This document shows positions 42,106 to 49,055 of a stretch of DNA of 64,000 nt, one piece after another. Location of the stretch: NCBI GenBank assembly GCA_041748655.1, contig JBGTCV010000010.1, positions 6,433-70,432 of the forward strand. The letters are read 5' to 3'. A program made the translations under genes and the position numbers. The stretch's first letter is position 1; each line of letters opens with the position of its first letter. This stretch comes from Leptofilum sp041748655 (GTDB taxonomy: Bacteria > Chloroflexota > Anaerolineae > Promineifilales > Promineifilaceae). The notes beneath the pieces were generated by a model. The model had not been told where the DNA came from, ran no database searches, and worked only from the letters and a program-made list of their open reading frames with translations.

Positions 42106-43719
42106 TTACATCCGAAAAACGCCGTAATGCGGCTGCCCCGGCGTAATGAAATCAACATTGTGCGCCACCGACAGCCCCACGCTCAGCGCCCGGCGCGTGT
42201 CGCGTGGGTCCAAAATGCCGTCGTCCCACAGCCGCGCCGTGGCATAGTACGGATCAGATTCCTGGTCGAACTTTTGCCGGGTCATCATCTGCATCGCCTG
42301 GATGGTGGTGGCGTCTGGCTCCACGCCGCGCCGTTTGGCCGCCGCTTCCTGCACAATGCCCAGCACCCCCGCCGCCTGCTCACCCCCCATCACCGCCACC
42401 CGGCTGTTGGGCCAGCTCCACAAAAAGCGCGGATCATAGGAACGGCCGCACATCGCATAATTGCCCGCCCCGTACGAGCCACCCACAATCACCGAAAACT
42501 GCGGCACGCTGCTGGTGGCCACCGCGTTAATCATCTGGCTGCCGTGCTTGATGATGCCGCCCCGCTCGTACTGCGTCCCCACCATAAAACCGGTGATGTT
42601 TTGCAGATAGATCAGCGGCGTGCGGCTCTGGTTGCACAGCTGGATAAACTGCGCCGCCTTGTTGGCACATTCGGAAAAGAGAATGCCATTGTTTCCCAAA
42701 ATACCCACTGGCCAGCCGTTAAGACAGGCGTGCCCCGTTACCAGCGTCGGCCCATATTCCGGCTTGAACTCGAAAAATTCGGAGCCATCCACCAGTCGGG
42801 CAATCACTTCGCGAATGTCGAACGGAATGCGCGGATCGGCAGGAATGACGCCCAGCAGCTCATCGGGGTCGTGGGCAGGCTCGCGGGGTGACTGGCGGCG
42901 CTGGAGGCAAACGGCCGGTTTTTGCCGGTTGAGCTGACGAGCAATCAAACGGCCGATTCGCAACGCATCCGCATCATCCTCCGCCAGATAATCACTCAGC
43001 CCCGACACCTGGGCGTGCATCTCCGCGCCGCCCAGCGTCTCGTCATCCACGGTTTCACCAATGGCCATCTTCACCAGCGGCGGGCCACCCAGGTAGGCGG
43101 TGGCTTGCCCGCGCACAAAAACCGTGTAGTCGCTCATCCCCGGCACGTACGCCCCACCCGCCGTGGAGGAGCCAAAGACCAGCGCCACCTGCGCAATCCC
43201 GGCCGCCGACAGCCGCGCCTGGTTGGTAAAAGTGCGCCCGCCCAGAATAAAAATCTCGTCCTGGTAGAGCAAATTGGCCCCGGCCGACTCCACGCAGGCA
43301 ATGCAGGGCAGCCGATTTTCCGCAGCGATGGCCTGGGCGCGCAGCGTCTTTTGCAGCGACATCGGGTAGACTGCGCCCCCCTTGGCCGTGGCGTCGTTGA
43401 CCGAGATCAGACATTCCACCCGGCTCACCACGCCAATCCCCACAATTTGCAGGGCGGCGGGCGCTTCGTCGTGGTACAGGCCCCAGGCGGCCAGAGGCGA
43501 AAGCTCCAAAAAGGGCGTGCCGGGGTCCAGCAGCAGCTCCAGCCGCTCGCGGGGCAGCAGCTTGCCCTGCTGGCGAAACTTTTGCGCGCCGCGCTCGCCG
43601 CCGCCAGCCCGCACCTGCGCCTGCCGCGTTTCCAGCGTCTGCACCAGCGCCAGCATGGCGGCGCGATTGGTTTTGTATTCTTCGCTGCGGATATTGAGAG
43701 ATGATTTTAGTCTGTCCAT
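42106..43719 (-). CDS. Acyl-CoA carboxylase carboxyltransferase subunit (MccB-like)
   Basis: A 537-residue carboxyltransferase, moving CO2 from biotin to an acyl-CoA. It has both crotonase-like halves. N-half: GKLLPRERLELLLDPGTPF, CIACVESAGANL, FGSSTAGGAYVPGMSDYTVFV. C-half: GILGNNGILF, TPLIYLQNITGFMVG, GGSYGAGNYAMCGRSYDPRFLW and MGGEQAAGVL. These are characteristic of methylcrotonyl-CoA (and geranyl-CoA) carboxylase beta subunits. The biotin subunit is 6 kb away at 34401, on the same strand. It has no exact copy of the iterated palindrome. No clear ribosome-binding site precedes the ATG, which lies next to a repeat. Confidence 0.9.
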   Translation of the reverse strand: MDRLKSSLNIRSEEYKTNRAAMLALVQTLETRQAQVRAGGGERGAQKFRQQGKLLPRERLELLLDPGTPFLELSPLAAWGLYHDEAPAALQIVGIGVVSRVECLISVNDATAKGGAVYPMSLQKTLRAQAIAAENRLPCIACVESAGANLLYQDEIFILGGRTFTNQARLSAAGIAQVALVFGSSTAGGAYVPGMSDYTVFVRGQATAYLGGPPLVKMAIGETVDDETLGGAEMHAQVSGLSDYLAEDDADALRIGRLIARQLNRQKPAVCLQRRQSPREPAHDPDELLGVIPADPRIPFDIREVIARLVDGSEFFEFKPEYGPTLVTGHACLNGWPVGILGNNGILFSECANKAAQFIQLCNQSRTPLIYLQNITGFMVGTQYERGGIIKHGSQMINAVATSSVPQFSVIVGGSYGAGNYAMCGRSYDPRFLWSWPNSRVAVMGGEQAAGVLGIVQEAAAKRRGVEPDATTIQAMQMMTRQKFDQESDPYYATARLWDDGILDPRDTRRALSVGLSVAHNVDFITPGQPHYGVFRM

Positions 43720-43729
43720 GGTTGTTTAT

Positions 43730-43915
43730 TGGAACACAAGTTACGCAGAGATGGCACAGAGATTCATAGAGAAAAGTCTCTGTGCAGCTCTGTGGCTTCT
43801 CCGTGCCCCTCTGTGTTCCTGCTTTTCATTCGCTCTGGAATGAATCCCACGTACCTGGGGATGAATCCCCAAGCTAAAACGATTACCGTTCACCGATTAC
43901 CGTTCACCACGCGCA
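43730..43915. repeat. Composite repeat block
   Basis: Three known units side by side: a CACAGAG-type inverted repeat (about 43737-43825), a variant of the CCTGGGGATGAATCCCC palindrome (43854-43872), and GATTACCGTTCACC repeats (43881-43911) as at 48040-48110 and 57176-57205. The last part encodes the C-terminus and stop of the gene ending at 43890. Confidence 0.8.
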
Positions 43916-44372
43916 AGCTCAACCCGCCGTCGGACGAATCTTTGCCCATGACGTGCTGCTGATGCCGTTGGTGGTCTTCTTCCGAAAACTGCTCCGGCTG
44001 GGGGAAGGGGGCAAAGCGGCCCAGCAAAACGGCATCGATGAGGTATGAAACCAGGGCCACGTCGTATGCATCGGACAGGGTGCGGTATTGGCGGGGGTCT
44101 TGATTAACCCAAAGAAGGTTGGCAGTGTAGCCATCACCATCGGGCGTGATTTGCAGCTGGAAGATGCAGCTACCGCTGGTGCTGCGGTGGCAGTAGAGCC
44201 ATTCATCTTCCAGGTAGATGAACCATTTGTCGGCGGGGGATTGGGGCACAAGCCCCTGGCTAATGGTAACGTATTCCTCGCGGGTGTAACGGCCGTCTAG
44301 CAGCAGCTCTTTACGAGTGTTGGGCATCGGTTTGTTGGGCCAGGAAACGGCCGTAGCGCGTTGTTTGCTCAT
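43890..44372 (-). CDS. Hypothetical protein with repeat-encoded C-terminus
   Basis: A 160-residue soluble protein of unknown family. It has many aromatic residues (DKWFIYLEDEWLYCHRS), a central beta-rich part and an acidic/His-rich region (SEEDHQRHQQHV). The ATG at 44372 has GGGGA upstream. The last ten residues (LSLRVVNGNR) are encoded by the dispersed GATTACCGTTCACC repeat, so the natural end may have been lost. It is followed upstream by hicB on the same strand. Confidence 0.65.
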   Translation of the reverse strand: MSKQRATAVSWPNKPMPNTRKELLLDGRYTREEYVTISQGLVPQSPADKWFIYLEDEWLYCHRSTSGSCIFQLQITPDGDGYTANLLWVNQDPRQYRTLSDAYDVALVSYLIDAVLLGRFAPFPQPEQFSEEDHQRHQQHVMGKDSSDGGLSLRVVNGNR

Positions 44373-44380
44373 CAAATCCC

Positions 44381-44713
44381 CTATTGATGGACAGCCGAAT
44401 CAAACGTTTCAGCAGCCCACTGGTTGATGCTTTTACCACTCACTTCTGCCGCAGCCGCCACGGCTGCATGAATTTCTGGGGGGATTCGCAGCATCAAACG
44501 ACCTGAATATGGTTTTTGTGGCGCTCGGTTTAGCTTTTCGCACGTTTCCAGATAATCATCGACCGCTTCCTCAAAAGCTGCACGAAGCTCTTGAACCGTT
44601 TCCCCATGAAAACCCACCACATCTTTTATTGCCGCAATATGCCCAATGAAGCATTCATCCTCATCGCTGTACTCAATTTTTGCGGCGTATCTTTTATAAG
44701 TCATTGTATTCAT
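44381..44713 (-). CDS. hicB: HicB-type antitoxin
   Basis: A 110-residue antitoxin. The N-terminal half is the degraded-RNase-H HicB fold (YAAKIEYSDEDECFIGHIAAIKDVVGFHGETVQELRAAFEEAVDDYLETCE). The C-terminal half is a ribbon-helix-helix-like DNA-binding domain (YSGRLMLRIPPEIHAAVAAAAEVSGKSINQW). It neutralises the HicA toxin and should repress the operon. The start overlaps the hicA stop by four bases. An alternative start is the ATG three codons later. Confidence 0.9.
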   Translation of the reverse strand: MNTMTYKRYAAKIEYSDEDECFIGHIAAIKDVVGFHGETVQELRAAFEEAVDDYLETCEKLNRAPQKPYSGRLMLRIPPEIHAAVAAAAEVSGKSINQWAAETFDSAVHQ

Positions 44714-44964
44714 GGCTTTATCCCTGCTTGCTCCAAAAACCGACGCGCATCGCGTACTTGATACGGTTTTGCCTCTTTTTGCGGGTGGGGGCGATGAAAA
44801 GTGCCAACCTCGTCATTCAATTCAAACCTCACACGCGAGCCACGTCCTTCCACAACAACTGCACCAAGCGCAATGAACAAAGCTTCAATCCTTTTCCATT
44901 CCAATGTCTTGGAAACTGGATTTTCAAAAATAGTTTCAAGCGTCTTTTGGTGCTTTTTATTCAC
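44710..44964 (-). CDS. hicA: HicA-type toxin (mRNA interferase)
   Basis: An 84-residue toxin with a double-stranded-RNA-binding-like fold that cleaves mRNA. The hallmark is WKRIEALFIALGAVVVEGRGSRVRFEL followed by the histidine segment GTFHRPHP; in HicA the catalytic histidine usually lies in the first strand region (GSHxxF), and here GSRVRF replaces it, so activity may be altered. The start is taken as GTG at 44964 because a promoter ends six bases before it; a frame from TTG 44982 would begin inside the promoter. It forms an operon with hicB. Confidence 0.82.
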   Translation of the reverse strand: MNKKHQKTLETIFENPVSKTLEWKRIEALFIALGAVVVEGRGSRVRFELNDEVGTFHRPHPQKEAKPYQVRDARRFLEQAGIKP

Positions 44965-44970
44965 GGGGAA

Positions 44971-44999
44971 ATGATAGCGCAATCTGCTATCACAATCAA
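44971..44999 (-). promoter_or_regulatory. Promoter giving a leaderless hicA mRNA
   Basis: On the minus strand: TTGATT (44999-44994), 17-base spacer, TATCAT (44976-44971), then TTCCCC and the GTG start at 44964. It lies immediately downstream of the BKACE gene's stop codon. Confidence 0.65.
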
Positions 45000-45004
45000 G
45001 TGAT

Positions 45005-45853
45005 TCAGATGGCTAGTTTGAAGGACTGGCGTGTCTCGGCAATGCTTGCCACTTCGCCGCCGACTAGCCGCACCAGCTCGGCCGCTTTGGCCACCAGCTC
45101 ACCGTTGGACTGCGCCAGCTCGCCATTTGGCAGGTAGAGATTGTCCTCCAGCCCCACCCGCACGTTGCCGCCCATAGAAACGGCCGCTGCCGCCAGCCGC
45201 CACTGTTTCTGCCCAATACTAATCACCTGCCAGTGTGAATTCGCCGGAAGCTGGTCCACCTGCTGCACCAGATTTTTGGTGCTGGCCGGGATGCCGCCCA
45301 GCACCCCCATGATCAGGCTGAACTGGTACGGCGGCTGCAAAATCCCCAAATCGATCAGCGGCTCGGCGTTGTTGATGTGACCGGCGTCGAAACATTCCAT
45401 CTCGGGCCGCGTGCCCGCCTCATTCATCGCTTCCAGAAAAAATTGGATGTCCTTAAACGGATTGGCAAAAACGTGATCGTGGTAGAAGGTTTTTTGCTGG
45501 CGGGAGTAGATGGCGTAGTTCATCGAGCCCATGTTGAGCGCGGCCATGTCGGGCCGCAGGGCGCGGATGTGGTGAATGCGTGTCTCCCGGTCTATGCCGA
45601 TGGCCCCGGTGGAGTAGTTGATGATGACATCGGGGCAGCGCTGGCGCACCTCGGCGTCAATTTGGGCATAAGTTTCTACATCGAAGGCGGGACGGCCGTC
45701 TGGCTGACGGGCATGAATATGGACAATGCTGGCTCCCGCTTCCACGCTGCGCCGGGCCTCCTCGGCAATCTCAACGGGCGTATAGGGAATGGCGGGGGAC
45801 TGGGCTCTGGTGGTGAGGACGCCGGTGAGAGCAGCCGTAATGATTGTTTTCAT
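45005..45853 (-). CDS. BKACE family beta-keto acid cleavage enzyme (DUF849)
   Basis: A 282-residue zinc-dependent TIM-barrel enzyme of the beta-keto acid cleavage family, whose prototype (Kce) splits 3-keto-5-aminohexanoate with acetyl-CoA. Seen: AALTGVLTTRAQSPAIPYTP, the metal-binding IVHIHAR, YSTGAIG, LNMGSMNYAI, ECFDAGHINNA and GNVRVGLEDNLYL. Family members act on many beta-keto acids, so the substrate is open. The neighbourhood of acyl-CoA carboxylase and ligase genes fits acid catabolism. Confidence 0.9.
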   Translation of the reverse strand: MKTIITAALTGVLTTRAQSPAIPYTPVEIAEEARRSVEAGASIVHIHARQPDGRPAFDVETYAQIDAEVRQRCPDVIINYSTGAIGIDRETRIHHIRALRPDMAALNMGSMNYAIYSRQQKTFYHDHVFANPFKDIQFFLEAMNEAGTRPEMECFDAGHINNAEPLIDLGILQPPYQFSLIMGVLGGIPASTKNLVQQVDQLPANSHWQVISIGQKQWRLAAAAVSMGGNVRVGLEDNLYLPNGELAQSNGELVAKAAELVRLVGGEVASIAETRQSFKLAI

Positions 45854-45862
45854 GGGACAAAT

Positions 45863-46228
45863 TTATGAAGCAACTGGTAGTAACTCAACACCATCTTTTC
45901 TAACTTCCTGAAACAGGCCTGTTTTAATTCGCGCCTGTTCTTCAAAATAAGCTTTACTCCACACACGCGTTGAGAGGTAGGTAGAATAATCAATGCTAAC
46001 ATCCGCAGCAATATCACGGACATGATCACGTAAACTTAAGCTAACATCCGGCAACACCAACAGTAAATCAATATCCGATTCGGCATCATAATCCCCCCGC
46101 GCTTTTGAGCCAAACAGGATCACAGATAGTGGAAAAATGTTTTCATCTGCCAGACGGGAAATGAAATCGGCCGTTGCTTTATGCTCTTTGTCAGATAAAT
46201 GACGCAGTTGTTTTTTTCTCTGACTCAT
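45863..46228 (-). CDS. MNT-type nucleotidyltransferase of a HEPN/MNT module
   Basis: A 121-residue minimal nucleotidyltransferase with the intact signature VILFGSKARGDYDAESDIDLLLVL (Gly-Ser plus two Asp) and a later acidic strand (DVSIDYST). In HEPN/MNT toxin-antitoxin systems the MNT protein acts as antitoxin, often by adenylylating the HEPN toxin. The ATG overlaps the HEPN stop by four bases. The gene is AT-rich relative to the surroundings and free of the iterated palindrome. Confidence 0.87.
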   Translation of the reverse strand: MSQRKKQLRHLSDKEHKATADFISRLADENIFPLSVILFGSKARGDYDAESDIDLLLVLPDVSLSLRDHVRDIAADVSIDYSTYLSTRVWSKAYFEEQARIKTGLFQEVRKDGVELLPVAS

Positions 46229-46620
46229 ATCTTCTCGCCACTTTTTCTCAAGTCGGCCTCAATTCGTTCAACAAACTCTTGAGCATCTTGCAATCTTTTT
46301 CTGGCAAGTTCAGCATCCACAATAAAATGAACATCATAATCTGTGTCATTTTTTGACTCAAATGCACGGATCAACATACGAGAAAATTTGGCTTCAATCA
46401 AGCCTGGTTTGACAAAGTGTTCACCAAATGCGGAAACGATACCTGCATGCTTACTACGTTCTACACCGACACTTTTTAACAAAGCAGATGCTGCATAGAA
46501 CATCGCGTAATAAGAGCGGGAGATAGCAACCGTAAAAAGATCATTTTGAATGTTGAACTCCACAGCCTTCAAATCATCTTTGGCGCGATTTAGGTAAAGT
46601 TGAATATCTTCGCTAGACAC
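46225..46620 (-). CDS. HEPN-domain protein (probable toxin)
   Basis: A 131-residue all-helical HEPN protein. The motif SRSYYAMFYAASALL carries the family's R-x4-6-Y/H type catalytic arrangement (Arg followed by Tyr residues), expected in RNase-type HEPN toxins. The start is GTG at 46620 with a GGAG site eight bases upstream. It is the first gene of a two-gene operon with the MNT partner. A palindrome that includes the predicted transcription start suggests autoregulation. Confidence 0.83.
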   Translation of the reverse strand: MSSEDIQLYLNRAKDDLKAVEFNIQNDLFTVAISRSYYAMFYAASALLKSVGVERSKHAGIVSAFGEHFVKPGLIEAKFSRMLIRAFESKNDTDYDVHFIVDAELARKRLQDAQEFVERIEADLRKSGEKI

Positions 46621-46626
46621 AAAAAT

Positions 46627-46654
46627 GCTCCATTTTTGAATGGAGCCTATTGTA
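46627..46654 (-). promoter_or_regulatory. -10 box with overlapping palindromic operator of the HEPN/MNT operon
   Basis: TACAAT (46654-46649 on the minus strand) is followed by the perfect inverted repeat GCTCCATT-N4-AATGGAGC (46646-46627), which covers the expected transcription start and the ribosome-binding site. No convincing -35 box is seen, which fits an activated or weak, repressible promoter. Confidence 0.55.
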
Positions 46655-46692
46655 CCATATTGATTTATCAGGTTTGAACGTTTGGAGAAAAA

Positions 46693-46756
46693 GGGCGAGG
46701 CAGATGGTGGGCATGATCGTTTTGTGTTGCCAAATCGATTCCCATCTGCCTCGCCC
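46693..46756. repeat. 15-bp perfect inverted repeat with 34-bp loop
   Basis: GGGCGAGGCAGATGG (46693-46707) and CCATCTGCCTCGCCC (46742-46756). It lies between the HEPN/MNT operon and the end of the liv operon and may act as a boundary or transcript stabiliser. Confidence 0.85.
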
Positions 46757-46770
46757 CTACCGTTTACCGA

Positions 46771-47994
46771 TCACGCCTGCCAATCGCGGGCATCGACCAT
46801 GCCGGGGGCATCGTCGGCCAGGGTGCCGGGGGGGATAAATTCGACGGCATCGACGCGAACGCGGCACAGGCCCTGCACGGCCGTTTTCACCTGTTCGGAT
46901 ACGGCCGTTTCATCCACCCCCTCAGCCTCTACCCGCACCACAAAATGATCCTTGTGCTCGGGGCGGGAAACCACGCCCTGCACCTTTTGCACGCCGGGAA
47001 TCTGCCCGGTGGCAAAGCGCAGCTGGTTGGGATGAACAAACATACCTCGCACTTTAGCCGCCTCACCGGAACGCCCCACTAAAATCAAGCCGCGCTCCGT
47101 CTGGCGGCTTTGTCCAGGGTTCGGATCCATGTTCATTGCCATGTCGCCCATGCCGATGCGAATGAGTGGATAGGCGCGGCTAAAGTTGGTAGCCACAACT
47201 TCCCCCGTTTCGCCAGGACCAACCGGCAGGCCGGTATCGGTATCCACCACCTCCACAATCGGTTCCGACAGGAGGGTCATCACCATGCCTTCGCCCGTGT
47301 TGAGCGCCAGCAGGCCAAAATCGGCCGTGGCGTAGGCATTGCCCACGGCCAGGCCATACTGCTCCACAAACGTCTGGCGTAAGGTTGGCGGGAGGGGTTC
47401 AGCAGAGAAGACGGCCGTTTTTAACCCAAAATCACTCTTGAAATTCAGTCCGCTCGCTTCCGCCTTCTGGATCAGGCTCATCAAAAAGCTGGGCGTGCCG
47501 CTGTAGCCCGTCACCTTCAAATCCTGCATCATTTTTAGCTGCAATTCGGCGCTGCCGGTGCCGCCCGGCACCACAGTGCAGCCCAGCCGCACAAACGCAT
47601 TGTCGAACAAAAAGCCCGCTGGCACCAAATGATAGGTGAAGCTGTTCAGCACCACATCGCCCGGCTTAAAACCAGTGGTTTTTAGCGCACCTACCGTCAC
47701 GTCCCAGGAACCTTCGTCGGGTTCCGGCGCAGGTTCGTAAATGGGGCCGGGCGAAAAGAAGATATGGGTCACTTTTTCCGGCGGAATGCCCAACATACCC
47801 CCAAACGGCGGGTTGGCCTGCTGCAAAGCGACAATTTTATCTTTGGACAGCACCGGAATCTTGGGCAGATCGGCCACGCCTTGAATATCATCCGGCGTAA
47901 TGCCCGCCGCCTCAAACCGCTCCCGAACGGCCGTTGCGTTTTCATAGGCCGCCTTGACTGCTTCACGTAATTGCTGATCTAACTTACTCATCAT
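46771..47994 (-). CDS. PaaK-like phenylacetate-CoA ligase family protein
   Basis: A 407-residue AMP-forming ligase of the phenylacetate-CoA ligase type, activating an aromatic or other carboxylic acid with ATP and CoA. Seen: LPKIPVLSKDKI, HIFFSPGP (P-loop-like, with Pro/Gly in place of the usual TSGTTG), GGTGSAELQLKMMQDLKVTGYSGTPSFL, NAYATADFGLL and the C-terminal GRSGEAAKVRGMFVHPNQL. The modified P-loop may alter activity. The start ATG at 47994 follows a repeat; residues of the longer frame would be repeat-encoded. It is the last gene of the liv operon. Confidence 0.85.
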   Translation of the reverse strand: MMSKLDQQLREAVKAAYENATAVRERFEAAGITPDDIQGVADLPKIPVLSKDKIVALQQANPPFGGMLGIPPEKVTHIFFSPGPIYEPAPEPDEGSWDVTVGALKTTGFKPGDVVLNSFTYHLVPAGFLFDNAFVRLGCTVVPGGTGSAELQLKMMQDLKVTGYSGTPSFLMSLIQKAEASGLNFKSDFGLKTAVFSAEPLPPTLRQTFVEQYGLAVGNAYATADFGLLALNTGEGMVMTLLSEPIVEVVDTDTGLPVGPGETGEVVATNFSRAYPLIRIGMGDMAMNMDPNPGQSRQTERGLILVGRSGEAAKVRGMFVHPNQLRFATGQIPGVQKVQGVVSRPEHKDHFVVRVEAEGVDETAVSEQVKTAVQGLCRVRVDAVEFIPPGTLADDAPGMVDARDWQA

Positions 47995-48000
47995 TTTTCC

Positions 48001-48110
48001 CGTCGAAGACCTGGGCATGAATGCCCAGGCTATAAATGGTGGTCGGTAATCCGTAATCGGTAATCGGAAAACCGTTCACCGTTCACCGATTACCGTTCAC
48101 CGACCACCGA
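48001..48110. repeat. Composite repeat between paaK-like and livF genes
   Basis: Contains the CCTGGGCATGAATGCCCAGG palindrome (48010-48029), then GGTGGTCGGTAATCCG...GTAATCGG and GATTACCGTTCACCG repeats ending in ACCACCGATCACC, which pair with the start of the block. Confidence 0.85.
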
Positions 48111-48905
48111 TCACCCAATCCACCGCTTGCGCCGCTTGTAATGCTTCACATCCCGGTAGCTTTTGCGCTCGCCAATCTGGGTCAGCCCCAGATAAAACTC
48201 TTTGATATCCGCATTTTGGGCCAGCTGATTGGCTTCCCCATCCAGCACAATGCGGCCAGTTTCCATGACATAGGCGTATTCGGCCGTTTTCAAGGCCACA
48301 TTGGCATTCTGTTCCACCACCAAAATAGAAACGCCCGCCTCTTTATTAATTCGATGAATAATTTCAAAAATATTTTGCACCAAAAGGGGAGCCAAACCTA
48401 AAGAAGGTTCATCCAGCAGCATCAGGCGGGGCTTGGCCATGAGGGCACGCCCAATGGCCACCATCTGCTGCTCGCCACCGGAAAGGTAGCCAGCCGTGCG
48501 GTTGCGCAGAGGCTTGAGCGCCGGGAAATAATCATACACCTGCTCCAGCAGCCGCCTGGTGTCTGCCTGGCTGGGATTCACCAACGCGCCCACGCGCAAA
48601 TTTTCCTCGGTGGTGAGATGTTGGAAAAGGCGGCGGCCTTCCAGCACCTGAACAATGCCCCGGCGGGTAATCTCTTCAGCAGGCAGCTTATCGAGCCGTT
48701 CACCTTCAAACTCAATGCTGCCTCGCGTAACAGCACCCGCCTCGCGCAGGAGCAGGCCAGAAACAGCCTTGAGCGTGGTGGTTTTGCCTGCACCATTGGC
48801 TCCCAGCAAGGAAACAATTTGCCCCTGGTTCACTTCCAGCGAAACGCCGCGCAGCACCAAAATGACATCACTATAAACGACTTCGATATTGTTGATTTTT
48901 AACAT
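48111..48905 (-). CDS. livF: Branched-chain amino-acid-type ABC transporter ATPase (LivF)
   Basis: A 264-residue ABC ATPase of the LivF type, one of two ATPases powering import by the LivH/LivM permease. Walker A GANGAGKTT, signature YLSGGEQQM, Walker B RLMLLDEPSLGLAP and the switch VEQN are all present. After the normal end (FYLGLTQIG) there is a basic tail of about 20 residues (KHYKRRKRWIG). It is encoded after the binding protein and separated from it by a nested repeat. Confidence 0.93.
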   Translation of the reverse strand: MLKINNIEVVYSDVILVLRGVSLEVNQGQIVSLLGANGAGKTTTLKAVSGLLLREAGAVTRGSIEFEGERLDKLPAEEITRRGIVQVLEGRRLFQHLTTEENLRVGALVNPSQADTRRLLEQVYDYFPALKPLRNRTAGYLSGGEQQMVAIGRALMAKPRLMLLDEPSLGLAPLLVQNIFEIIHRINKEAGVSILVVEQNANVALKTAEYAYVMETGRIVLDGEANQLAQNADIKEFYLGLTQIGERKSYRDVKHYKRRKRWIG

Positions 48906-48912
48906 AGCAACT

Positions 48913-49045
48913 CAGGGCCACAGAGGACACAGAGAAATTTATTGTAATAGTTTTCACCCTCACCCCAACCCTCTCCCAAAGGGAGAGGGAGCTGTCCCCT
49001 CCCCCGTTTAGGGGGAGGGGTAGGGAGGGGGTGTGCCCTCTGTGG
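48913..49045. repeat. Nested repeat: CCCTCTCCC element inside a CACAGAG element
   Basis: The outer arms CCACAGAGGACACAGAG (48918-48934) and CCCTCTGTGGC (49034-49044) are separated by an inner inverted repeat (about 48955-49033) of the CCCTCTCCC family, which is also present alone at 12918-13008. This implies insertion of one repeat into another. Confidence 0.8.
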
Positions 49046-49055
49046 CTAAAACAGA

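Noticed and set aside
43730..43915. Composite repeat considered as an insertion sequence
   Set aside because: No transposase reading frame, and the block is a series of short inverted-repeat units seen separately elsewhere.
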